In this document: piece by piece, positions 11,301-20,777 of the stretch
Position numbering within the stretch: the stretch's first letter is position 1
Layout of the letters: every line of letters begins with the position of its first letter
NCBI RefSeq assembly: GCF_032854445.1
Contig: NC_088300.1
Span: forward strand, 48,954,984-49,018,983
Source: Liolophura sinensis
Taxonomy: Eukaryota > Mollusca > Polyplacophora > Chitonida > Chitonidae
Direction of reading: 5' to 3'
DNA: 64,000 nt
The notes under the pieces: model-generated
What the model was told of the DNA's origin: nothing
Seen by the model: only the letters and a program-made list of their open reading frames with translations
The model's database searches: none
Program-made: the position numbers and the translations under genes

Positions 11301-14300
11301 AGACCCCAAGGTATTTTTAGATGGATCCCCCATCAAGGTTGTGCCAGAGGCAAAATTCCTCGGGGTGATCTTCGATAAGCACCTTACATTTAAATCTCAC
11401 ATTAATTATCTTAGAGCCAGATGCCTAAAGGCGCTTGATATTTTGAAGGTTGTCTCTAGTGCTCGATGTGGAGGGGATCATAAAACCCTACTTCAGCTCT
11501 ATCGAGCACTGATTGGTTCTAAGCTAGACTATGCCTGCAGTGTTTATGGAGGTGCGTCACGCTCCCAGTTGCAGAAACTCAATACTGTACATCACCAGGC
11601 CCTACGGTTGTGCTTAGGTGCTTTCCGTACCTCTCCTGTGGAGAGTCTGTATGTTGAAGCAAACGAGCCTCCCCTGGAGCTTCGAAGAACTAAACTATCC
11701 TTACAGTATATCACCAAGCTTAGAGCCAATCCATCCAACCCAGCCTTTGATTGTGTCTTCCATCCGGAATTTGTAGACTTATATGCTCAGAAGCCATCCA
11801 TTGTTCCTCCACTGGGTGTCCGCATCCAGGAACATGTGCAAGCAGCTGGACTTGGGCTGGATACTATCACCCCCATACGCATCCAGGAAGATCCACCGTG
11901 GTTATGTCCTGAGCCTCAGGTTGATACCTCGCTCTCCTCCCTGAAGAAATGTTCCACCAACCCTTTAGTATACCAGCAGGAGTTTAGTAATATGTGTTCA
12001 AAGTATCCATTTTATCACCGCATATTCACTGACGATTCCAAGAATGATGATGGCGTGGCTTCTGCCGCTGTCCTTGGACCCAGAACCGTTTCAACTCGGT
12101 TTCCAAATTCCTGTTCTGTATTTACTGCGGAAGCCAAGGCAATTTTGTGCGCACTTCGGTCCATTCCAGAGCTAGGAGGTAGCAGATTTCTCATCTGCTC
12201 TGAGTCCCTTTCCTGCCTCCAGGCAATTCAGGCTAGTTCGCCTGTACATCCAGACATTCTGTCTATCAGGGAGATGTTTAAACGACTTAATGAAGATTTT
12301 GTCATTGTCTTTTGTTGGGTGCCCGGGCATATGGGTATCCCTGGGAATACTGCTGTTGATGAAGCCGCGAAGGCGGCTTTGCATTCCGTTACTACCCAAA
12401 CTGACGTTCCATATTCGGACTTGCGTTCACTTATTTGCTCCTATATCAAGCGCTTGTTTCAGGCTCAATGGGATGGCCAGACAACCAACAAACTGCATGA
12501 TATTCGTCAGTTTGTTGGTCCAGCGCCTTCCCTTTCACGGCATCGTCTCCGCTCTTGCATTTTGAGGAGGTGTTGTATCGGTCACACACGTGCTACGCAT
12601 GGGTATTTGTTAAAAGGAGAAGATGCTCCTCATTGCTTTGCTTGCATTGCTTCACAGTCAAGCACATATTGCTTGACTGTGGCGACTTTGCTCCTGTACG
12701 AGATTCCTTTTATCACGTGAGCTCTCTTTCAGAACTTTTCAATTCTGTAGAAAGTGATACTATTTTTGACTTTCTCTCTGCCATTGGTATGGCAGGAAAG
12801 CTGTAATTTTAAACTACCGTCTGTGTTTGTTATGTGACTTCTGGTGTCCTTTTTGACTGAATAGTAAATGAATTATCCGTAGTAGATCGACTATTTGACG
12901 TTTTATTGTCGCGATAAAACTGAGATATTGTTGAAAGAGACGTTAAAACTTTCGCTCACTCACTCACTCTGACTGCCATGCACTGTACCTATTGAGGTTA
13001 TGTAGCCTCCTTCTGACTGTCATGTACCGTACCTATTGAGGTTATGTAGCCTCCTCCTGACTGTCATGTACTGTATCTATTGAGATTATGTAGCGTCCTC
13101 CTTACTGTCATGTACTGTACCTGTTGAGGTTATGTAGCTTCCTCCTGACTGTCATGTACCATACCTATTGAGGTCATGTAGCCGCCTTTTGACTGCCATG
13201 TACCGTACCTATTGAGGTTATGTAGCGTCCTTCTGACTGTCATGTACCGTACCTATTGAGGTTATGTAGCCTCCTTCTGACTGCCATGTACTGTACCTAT
13301 TGAGGTTATGTAGCGTCCTTCTGACTGCCATGTACTGTACCTATTGGGGTTATGTAGCCTCCTTCTGACTGCCATGTACAGTACCTATTGAGGTTATGTA
13401 GCTTCCTTCTGACTGCCATGTACCGTACCTATTGAGGTTATGTAGCTTCCTCCTGACTGTCATGTACCGTACCTGTTGAGGGTATGTAGCCTCCTTCTGA
13501 CTGCCATGTACTGTACCTATTGAGGTTATGTGGCTTCCTCCTGACTGTCATGTACCATACCTATTGAGGTTATGTAGCGTCCTTCTGACTGCCATGTACC
13601 ATACCTATTGAGGTTATGTAGCTTCCTTCTGACTGCCATGTACCATACCTATTGAGGTTATGTAGCTTCCTCCTGACTGTCATGTACCATACCTATTGAG
13701 GTTATGTAGCTCCCTCCTGACTGTCATGTACCGTACCTATTGAGGTTATGTAGCCTCCTTCTGACTGCCATGTACTGTACCTGTTGAGGTTATGTAGCCT
13801 CCTCCTGACTGTCATGTACCGTACCTATTGAGGTTATGTAGCCTTCTCCTGACTGTCATGTACTGTGCCTATTGAGGTTATGTAGCCTCCTTCTGACTGT
13901 CATGTACCGTACCTATTGTGGTTATGTAGCCTCCTCCTGACTGTCATGTACCGTACCTATTGAGGCTATGTAGCCTCCTCCTGACTGTCATGTACAGTAC
14001 CTATTGAGGTTATGTAGCCTCCTCCTGACTGCCATGTACTGTACCTATTGAGGTTATGTAGCTTCCTCCTGACTGTCATGTACCATACCTATTGAGGTTA
14101 TGTAGCCTCCTCCTGACTGCCATGTACTGTACTTGTTGAGGTTATGTAGCCTCCTTCTGACTGCCATGTACTGTACCTATTGAGGTTATGTAGCGTCCTC
14201 CTGACTGTCATGTACCATACCTATTGAGGTTATGTAGCGTCCTTCTGACTGCCATGTACCATACCTATTGAGGTTATGTAGCTTCCTTCTGACTGCCATG

Positions 14301-17300
14301 TACTGTACTTGTTGAGGTTAAGTAGCGTCCTTCTGACTACCATGTACCGTACCTATTGAGGTTATGTAGCTTCCTTCTGACTGCCATGTACCGTACCTAT
14401 GGAGATTATGTAGTGTCCTCCTTACTGTCATGTACAGTACCTATTGAGGTTATGTAGCTTCCTCCTGACTGTCATGTACCGTACCTATTGAGGTTATGTA
14501 GCCTCCTTCTGACTGCCATGTACCGTACCTATTGAGGTTATGTAGCTTCCTCCTGACTGTCATGTACCATACCTATTGAGGTTATGTAGCGTCCTTCTGA
14601 CTGCCATGTACCGTACCTATTGAGGTTATGTGGCTTCCTCCTGACTGTCATGTACCATACCTATTGAGGTTATGTAGCGTCCTTCTGACTGCCATGTACC
14701 ATACCTATTGAGGTTATGTAGCTTCCTTCTGACTGCCATGTACCATACCTATTGAGGTTATGTAGCTTCCTCCTGACTGTCATGTACCATACCTATTGAG
14801 GTCATGTAGCCTTCTTCTGACTGCCATGTACCGTACCTATTGAGGTTATGTAGCTCCCTCCTGACTGTCATGTACCGTACCTATTGAGGTTATGTAGCCT
14901 CCTTCTGACTGCCATGTACTGTACCTGTTGAGGTTATGTAGCCTCCTCCTGACTGTCATGTACCGTACCTATTGAGGTTATGTAGCCTTCTCCTGACTGT
15001 CATGTACTGTGCCTATTGAGGTTATGTAGCCTCCTTCTGACTGTCATGTACCGTACCTATTGTGGTTATGTAGCCTCCTCCTGACTGTCATGTACCGTAC
15101 CTATTGAGGCTATGTAGCCTCCTCCTGACTGTCATGTACCATACCTATTGAGGTTATGTAGCCTCCTCCTGACTGCCATGTACTGTACCTATTGAGGTTA
15201 TGTAGCTTCCTCCTGACTGTTGTGTACTGTACTTGTTGAGGTTATGTAGCCTCCTTCTGACTGCCATGTACTGTACCTATTGAGGTTATGTGGCTTCCTC
15301 CTGACTGTCATGTACCATACCTATTGAGGTTATGTAGCCTCCTTCTGACTGCCATGTACCATACCTATTGAGGTTATGTAGCTTCCTTCTGACTGCCATG
15401 TACTGTACTTGTTGAGGTTATGTAGCGTCCTTCTGACTACCATGTACCGTACCTATTGAGGTTATGTAGCTTCCTTCTGACTGCCATGTACCGTACCTAT
15501 TGAGATTATGTAGTGTCCTCCTTACTGTCATGTACAGTACCTATTGAGGTTATGTAGCTTCCTCCTGACTGTCATGTACCGTACCTATTGAGGTCATGTG
15601 GCCTCCTTCTGACTGCCATGTACTGTACCTATTGAGGTTATGTGGCTTCCTCCTGACTGTCATGTACCATACCTATTGAGGTTATGTAGCTTCCTTCTGA
15701 CTGCCATGTACCATACCTATTGAGGTTATGTAGCTTCCTTCTGACTGCCATGTACTGTACTTGTTGAGGTTATGTAGCGTCCTTCTGACTACCATGTACC
15801 GTACCTATTGAGGTTATGTAGCTTCCTTCTGACTGCCATGTACCGTACCTATTGAGATTATGTAGTGTCCTCCTTACTGTCATGTACAGTACCTATTGAG
15901 GTTATGTAGCTTCCTCCTGACTGTCATGTACCGTACCTATTGAGGTCATGTAGCCTCCTTCTGACTGCCATGTACCGTACCTATTGAGGTTATGTAGCTT
16001 CCTCCTGACTGTCATGTACCATACCTATTGAGGTTATGTAGCGTCCTTCTGACTGCCATGTACCATACCTATTGAGGTTATGTAGCGTCCTTCTGACTGC
16101 CATGTACCATACCTATTGAGGTTATGTAGCGTCCTTCTGACTGCCATGTACCGTACCTATTGAGGTTATGTAGCTTCCTTCTGACTGTCATGTACCGTAC
16201 CTATTGAGGTTATGTAGCTTCCTTCTGACTGCCATGTACCGTACCTATTGAGGTTATGTAGCGTCCTTCTGACTGTCATGTACCGTACCTATTGAGGTTA
16301 TGTAGCCTCCTTCTGACCGCCATGTACCGTATCTATTGAGGTTAATGTAGCGTCTTCTGACTGTCATGTACCGTACCTATTGAGGTTATGTAGTCTCCTC
16401 CTGACTGTCATGTACTGTACCTATTGAGGGTTATGTAGCCTCCTCCTGACTGTCATGTACTGTACCTATTGAGGTTATATAGCGTCCTTCTGACTGCCAT
16501 GTACCGTACCTATTGAGGTTATGTAGCGTCCTTCTGACTGCCATGTACCGTACGTATTGAGGTCATGTAGCCTTCTTCTGACTGCCATGTACCGTACCTA
16601 TTGAGGTTATGTAGCTTCCTTCTGACTGCCATGTACCGTACCTATTGAGGTTATGTAGCGTCCTTCTGACTGCCATGTACCGTACGTATTGAGGTTATGT
16701 AGCGTCCTCTGACTGCCATGTACCATACTTATTGAGGTTGTGTAGCTTCCTCCTGACTGTCATGTACCGTACCTATTGAGGTTAAGTGGTTTTGTCCAGA
16801 TACACATTGAGATCATGGCTTCCTCCATTTGGGTTGCCGTCATATGAGTGACAAATTTTCAAAACACTAATGAGCAAAATAAAAAGTTAATAATTCTTGA
16901 AGAATTTGTTTGTAGTGTCCATCTCTTGTCTGAATGAATTTCTGTATGTTGGAAAATTCTTGAGTTAGGTGCCACGTTTTAAAGAAAACACATGTATGCC
17001 TTGAAAGATTTGAAAATATGCAAATTTCCGAGTTTCATTTCTACTCCTAATAGCCACAGCAAAAGCCGAAAGAAAAATTCCCCAGGGATCTTCTTGCTAG
17101 TGCCCTCTGTCAGCAGGATACAGAACTAAAATCTTTGGTAGAAGATTGGGACCATGCTGCTGTACGATTGGAGCATCATCAACAAGAACTTGTGAGTATT
17201 GGCCAATCACTGAGGACATGTCCAAAACGATAGCATGCAGTCAGCATGTGGAATATTACAAATAAAACTGATAATATAATGTGGTGTGGAACTGCCAAAA

Positions 17301-20253
17301 TTTCAGCTTAAAGGTATTATAGATAAAAAAAAACTGTCATGGCCTTTCTGCACAAATTGAAACAAGTGCCAATAATTTTATTGTACTTTGAACTCAATTC
17401 AGGCTAGAATTTAAAGGGTTTCACATGTTGCAAACATGTAGGTTTGTATTATTGGTTTTTAACCAGTTATTGATTACGGTACCTCTGATTTGATAATATA
17501 TGGATGTCTTGGTTTTGTTTTTTCAGAATTCCTGCTGTCAGAAAGTGGTGATGGAACCTACTAAAAAGTAAGTCCGATTCAGCATATTTGGTAACAGACT
17601 AAATTCTTTCAGCAGAGCATATAAACCTTTTCCATGCTATTTTGCAGATTAAGCAGTATTTTCCCGGGTGTTCAGGCCGCAATAAAGAAGAGGCAGCAAA
17701 GTCTACAGGTATGTTCTATTGTCATACAGTCATTATTTTGTGAAGAAGGTGAAAGTTATTGTTGGTTGAAGCTTTAAACATGATGATGCTGTGAACAGTG
17801 AATTGTAGAAGATCAATGTGTCAAAATGTTTTTTTGTTTTTTTTTTTAACTTATTGCATTATTAATACTTATGATAATGTTGTTGTTCAATGATGACATT
17901 TCTTTGATAGGAGTATAACAAATGCCAGGCCAAAATTGACAAATACCAAGAGCGAGAGAGAAACTGGGGGCAATGTGGTTAAGAGAGAGACAGTAAGTTC
18001 ATTTACGAATTTATACTTCATTTTTTTAACATTTCTATGTAACATATGTTGCAACAGCTTTGTGAAAAGGGAGCCTATGGGAGAGCTTATAATTTGTCTG
18101 ACTTTCAGCAAAAACTTTCTGCACTTTAGTCAACTGGACCAATCAGTTCAGACAGATGTCATAAAATATCTTAACGGTCATCTGATCTACGTTTTAATAT
18201 TTAATATTCATTAATATTCAGAGTTTTCTCCTAAGAGACACACTAGTGATGTTTGGAGAGTAAAGAAAGAATGCCAAAGAAGAATTCCAGTGCCTATGGT
18301 TTTTAGTATTACACTCCATTGATTTTTTCAGAGTAAAAAAGTTTTACAAAATGCTAAAGAAGAATTTGAGACCCAGCACTCCACCCTAATGGAAGAGATG
18401 CCAAAGCTGTATGAGGCCAGGACAGATTACTTCCAGCCTAGTTTTGAGGCACTGGTGAGGTCACAGGTACTGTATCAAAGTCACAGGTGTGCTGGACAGG
18501 GCAGATTACTTCCAGCCTAGCTTTAAGGCCCTAGTAGGGGAACAGGTGCTGTATTAAAAGTCACAGGTGTGTGGGACAGGACAGATTACTTCCACCCTAA
18601 CCTTGAGACATTAGTGAGGAAGCAGGCAGTGTATCATAGCCACAGGAGTTTTGTGACAGGGCAGATTACTTCCACCCTAACCTTGAAGCATTAGTGAGGA
18701 AGCAGGTACTGTATCATAGCCACAGGTGTTTGTGACAGGGCAGATTACTTCTACCCTAGCCTTGAGACATTAGTGAGGAAGCAGGTACTGTATCATAGCC
18801 ATAGGTGTTTGTGACAGGGCAGATTACTTCCACCCAAGCCTTGAGACATTAGTAAGGAAGCAGGTACTGTATCATAGCCACAGGGGTTTGTGACAGGATA
18901 GATTATTTCAACCCAAGCCTTGAGGCATTAGTGAGGAAGCAGGTACTGTATCATAGCCACAGGTGTTTGTGACAGGGGAGATTACTTCCACCCTAACCTT
19001 GAGACATTAGTGAGGAAGCAGATACTGTATCATAGCCACAGGTGTTTGTGACAGGACAGATTACTTCCACCCTAACCTTGAGGCATTAGTGCGGAAGCAG
19101 GTACTGTATCATAGCCACAGGTGTTTGTGACAGGGGAGATTACTTCCACCCTAGCCTTGAGACATTAGTGAGGAACCAGGTACTGTATCATAGTCACAGG
19201 TGTTTGAGACAGGGGAGATTACTTCCACCCTAACCTTAAGGCATTAATGAGGAAGCAGGTACTGTATCATAGCCACAGGTGTTTGAGACAGGGAAGATTA
19301 CTTCCACCCTAGCCATGAGACATTAGTGAGGAAGCAGGTACTGTATCATAGCCACAGGGGTTTGTGACAGGATAGATTACTTCCACGGAAGCCTTGAGGC
19401 ATTAGTGAGGAAGCAGGTACTGTATCATAGCCACAGGGTTTGTGACAGGATAGATTACTTCCACCCTGACCTTGAGACATTAGTGAGGAAGCAGGTACTG
19501 TATCATAGCCAGAGGTGTTTGTGACAGGGCAGATTACTTCCACCCAAGCCTTGAGACATTAGTGAAGAAGCAGGTACTGTATCATAGCAGGTGTTTTATG
19601 ATAGGGGAGATATCTTCCACCCTAGCCTTGAGATATTAGTCAGAAAGCAGGTACTGTATCATAGCCACAGGGGTTTGTGACAGGATAGATTACTTCCACC
19701 CTAGCCTTGAGACATTAGTGAGGAAGCAGGGAATGTATCATAGCCACAGGTGTTTGTGACAGGGCAGATTACTTCCACCCTAGCCTTGAAACATTAGTGA
19801 GGAATCAGGTACTGTATCATAGCCACAGGGGTTTGTGACAGGGTAGATTACTTCCACCCTAACCTAGAGGCATTAGTGAGGAAGCAGGTACTGTATTATA
19901 GCCACAGGTGTTAATGGAAATGCTGGTTCTTTATATAAGGTTCATTTAGTGAAAATTATTGGATTAGGTGTTCATCTGATAATATTTACTGTATCAGTTA
20001 GCACTGGTCAAGATGAAGGTTGGATGTAAATTGTAAAACCTGTAAACATACGGGTAGTCTTTACTGGTTGGTTAGCCAGACCTGATCCCTCATATTAAAT
20101 CTTCAGGTTTCCTATCACGCAGAGGCTTTCAAGATATACAGTGAGCTCTCCCACCAAATGACGGACAAAGATGGCCTCTCAGATGAAGATTACAGCGCTG
20201 TGATGCAACAAAAACTGACAGACATCAAAGCCCTGTCAATCACTGTTGATTGA
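4442..20253 (+). CDS. BIN3: BAR-domain protein, bridging integrator 3 (10 coding exons, two frame-disrupting indels)
   Basis: BIN3 is an N-BAR protein of the amphiphysin/Rvs161 family without an SH3 domain; it binds curved membrane and influences actin organisation. Exons by GT-AG rules: 4442-4449 (MSR), 4763-4814, 5376-5416, 6187-6248, 17054-17191, 17527-17567, 17648-17708, 17911-17992, 18332-18466 and 20107-20253 (stop). Diagnostic pieces are APKKSVISRT, EREVEREAKKLEG, LYKDMKR, DLLASALCQQD, VVMEPTKKLSSIFPGVQAA, QAKIDKYQE, TDYFQPSFEALVRSQ and VSYHAEAFKIYSEL, all in family order. With the two indels allowed for, the length is about 254-255 residues, against 253 in human. Exon 5 is one base too long (GGG at 17085-17087) and exon 8 shifts frame in the GAGCGAGAGAGAAA tract near 17950-17963. 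Either the assembly is wrong or this allele is broken; the otherwise intact exons and splice sites favour sequence error. Intron 4 is about 10.8 kb and filled by repeats. Confidence 0.9.
5329..5366. repeat. (TA)n microsatellite in BIN3 intron 2
   Basis: About 18 uninterrupted TA units lie just before the polypyrimidine-poor acceptor of BIN3 exon 3 (exon starts at 5376). They are therefore part of the 3' splice-site neighbourhood. Length polymorphism here could in principle affect acceptor use. Confidence 0.9.
5551..5607. repeat. Three-copy 19-bp tandem repeat
   Basis: The unit AGCAGTAGGGAGTGCCATT repeats three times with one or two mismatches in BIN3 intron 3. No function is apparent. Confidence 0.8.
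6480..7140. repeat. Diverged left edge of the 44-bp satellite array
   Basis: Degenerate units of roughly 44 bp can be followed, with the pattern TACCTAGTGAGG...TGTGGTTTCCTCCTGACCATCAGG. They are much less alike than the units to the right, and 6795-6985 is interrupted by a SINE-like insertion. A degenerate edge beside a homogeneous core is what unequal exchange predicts. The array lies in BIN3 intron 4. Confidence 0.8.
6800..6985 (+). mobile_element. SINE-like element inserted in the satellite edge
   Basis: The block has GTGGGTTTCCCCTGGACTCTGCC, then a CACAGTAATGCTAGCCACCATT block, GTGAAATGTTCTTAAATACAGC, GTAAAAC, and an A/T tail of AAATAAAATAAATAA type. This is the same family as the fragments at 24.8, 25.4, 25.5, 26.7, 28.4 and 63.3 kb, here in the + orientation with the tail at the 3' end. 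I recognise the family as a repeat common in mollusc genomes, but could not check it against a database. Confidence 0.6.
7141..7700. repeat. 44-bp satellite array, left block
   Basis: About 13 homogeneous units with the core ATTGAGGTTATGTAGC followed by TTCTGACTGCCATG and TACCGTACCT. The period is 44 bp. The block stops exactly at TCTGACTGCCATG (7688-7700), where the retrotransposon begins. Confidence 0.95.
7701..7967 (-). pseudogene. Inverted 5' segment of the retrotransposon (ORF1 N-terminal fragment)
   Basis: Coding-like sequence here reads on the - strand, opposite to the rest of the element: one frame gives GENYYPKEMTTTMRLEQ, and after a shift VDAECKIDTILQ and NALNYVQAIYKEASEYV. The junction with the forward part is a near-perfect foldback at 7947-7981 (CTCGCCCTG...CAGGGCGAG). 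This layout, inverted upstream part then forward downstream part between target-site copies, is the signature of twin-primed insertion known for LINEs. The assignment to ORF1 is inferred from position and coding character, not from a database match. Confidence 0.6.
7963..9226 (+). pseudogene. Retrotransposon ORF1 (gag-like), frame-disrupted
   Basis: The first part (7963-8286) encodes an RRM-like region, for example LKLVIQGGVQPVEVYNRLKE and NVTVATQTVKEQLLASGF. It ends at a TAA in front of a zinc-knuckle remnant, KQAGHFQKDCP, that lies in another frame and lacks its first two cysteines, so bases are missing near 8283-8293. The second part continues in the new frame as an acidic D/N/E-rich stretch (about 8320-8460), a serine-rich linker and a lysine-rich end (KKSRKKKKNK). 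The gag-like protein of this group coats the element RNA. ORF1 stops ten bases before the ORF2 start. Confidence 0.75.
9236..12806 (+). pseudogene. Retrotransposon ORF2: endonuclease, reverse transcriptase, RNase H; inactivated
   Basis: The APE-type endonuclease (9236-about 10000) shows LQWNCRGL, LQET, GDFNAH and SDHFPT. An in-frame TGA at 10112-10114 follows DCK, and a frameshift lies near 10360-10368. The reverse transcriptase then shows PGPDDI, NYRPISLTS, FFDLEKAYD and QGVPQGSILSVTLF. It jumps directly to an ERQLQICLNK block, so the segment with the catalytic aspartate pair (usually YxDD) is deleted without loss of frame at about 11168. RNase H follows with FTDDSK, TAEAKA, CSESLS (the usual aspartate is glutamate) and WVPGHMGIPGN. 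A frameshift near 12640 separates the last cysteine/histidine block (HILLDC, to 12806). These lesions make the protein non-functional. Confidence 0.9.
12968..16830. repeat. 44-bp satellite array, right block (about 87 units)
   Basis: The units continue directly from the left block after the retrotransposon. Core: ATTGAGGTTATGTAGC, then a CTCC/TTCC variant, TGACTG[CT]CATG and TAC[CT]GTACCT. Variant units recur at fixed distances: GAGATTATGTAGTGTCC at 15501 and 15853 (352 bp, eight units) and a related unit at 14401 (1100 bp, 25 units). The variant TTGTGGTTATG occurs at 13916 and 15060 (1144 bp, 26 units). The last units degrade at 16700-16830. The array fills BIN3 intron 4; 44 is not a multiple of three and no protein is expected from it. 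Confidence 0.95.
18418..19912 (+). repeat. 79-bp tandem array derived from the end of BIN3 exon 9 and its 5' splice site
   Basis: The first unit is the true exon 9 end plus intron start (CAGATTACTTCCAGCC ... CAG|GTACTGTATCA). It is followed by about 18 more units of CAGATTACTTCCACCCTA ... GAGGAAGCAG|GTACTGTATC ... CACAGGTGTTTGTGACAGG. The unit is 79 bp. Most units keep both the reading TDYFHP-LE-LVRKQ and a CAG|GTACTG donor-like junction. Copies after the first are intronic, and reading through the first donor meets a TAG within about 20 codons, so use of a later donor would truncate the protein. Confidence 0.9.
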
Positions 20254-20777
20254 GAGATGGATGTGGCTTGTTTATTAATTGACAGTATTTGAACACCAAC
20301 AAATCATGCTTCCACAACCAGCCTTTGCTGGAAAGAATCTTTCAAATTGATCCAATAATCCATGACGAGTCTCACTTTCATTTTATATTATAGGATGTGT
20401 TGCAGATATTGGGTATGGCTTAAAAGTGAGAATGGAATGCTGATCGTATGCAGTGTAAATGTTGTGATCACCGTGACCACTATGCCAGACTGTTTTTTAT
20501 GTGTTAATCGCCATTGGTGCTAGTTACGTGAAACTTTGATACAAGCACGCCGAATAATGACATTGTGGTCATCAGCGTAGAACTTAGACTAATGATTGAT
20601 TTCTGACTGGCTTTCAGTGACAGTGCTATAACACTTGACATTAGGCTATTGGAGACCAGTCCCTGTTCTACTCAGTTTTGTCTTCTGAACAATTCCTTGT
20701 GACATTTATACTGGGTTGCACTCAGGAGCAATGGAAACATTTCTAAAATGGTTGTGGTAGGAGAACAGTGAAATAAA
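20254..20777 (+). other. BIN3 3' untranslated region with candidate poly(A) signal
   Basis: After the BIN3 stop there is no further coding sequence. AATAAA occurs at 20772-20777 in GTGAAATAAAAAGAAC. It is the first convincing polyadenylation hexamer downstream of the stop, giving a 3' UTR of about 0.5 kb. The actual cleavage site is not determinable by eye. Confidence 0.5.

Larger units (their letters stand above)
7701..12967 (+). mobile_element. Non-LTR retrotransposon, I clade (Nimbus-like), inactive
   Basis: The order is ORF1 (gag-like), then ORF2 with APE-type endonuclease, reverse transcriptase and RNase H, which defines the I group of LINEs. The 13-base TCTGACTGCCATG occurs immediately before (7688-7700) and immediately after (12968-12980), consistent with a target-site duplication, although the host sequence is itself a repeat containing this word. 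The 3' end finishes with CACTCACTCACTC. The first about 270 bases are inverted. Damage includes a deletion of the reverse-transcriptase active-site region, stops and frameshifts, so the copy is dead. It sits within the 44-bp satellite of BIN3 intron 4, in the same direction as BIN3. Confidence 0.92.

Noticed and set aside
6500-16800. CRISPR-like appearance of regularly spaced repeats
   Set aside because: Repeats are head-to-tail with no unique spacers, in an intron of an animal gene; this is a satellite.
17936-18214. Open frame starting MTNTKSERETGG
   Set aside because: It is the shifted reading of BIN3 exon 8 running on into the intron, not a separate gene. It was useful only as evidence of the frameshift.
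19346-19543. - strand frame in the 79-bp array
   Set aside because: Antisense of the repeat; periodic CHKP-GYDTVPASSL units follow directly from the 79-bp unit.
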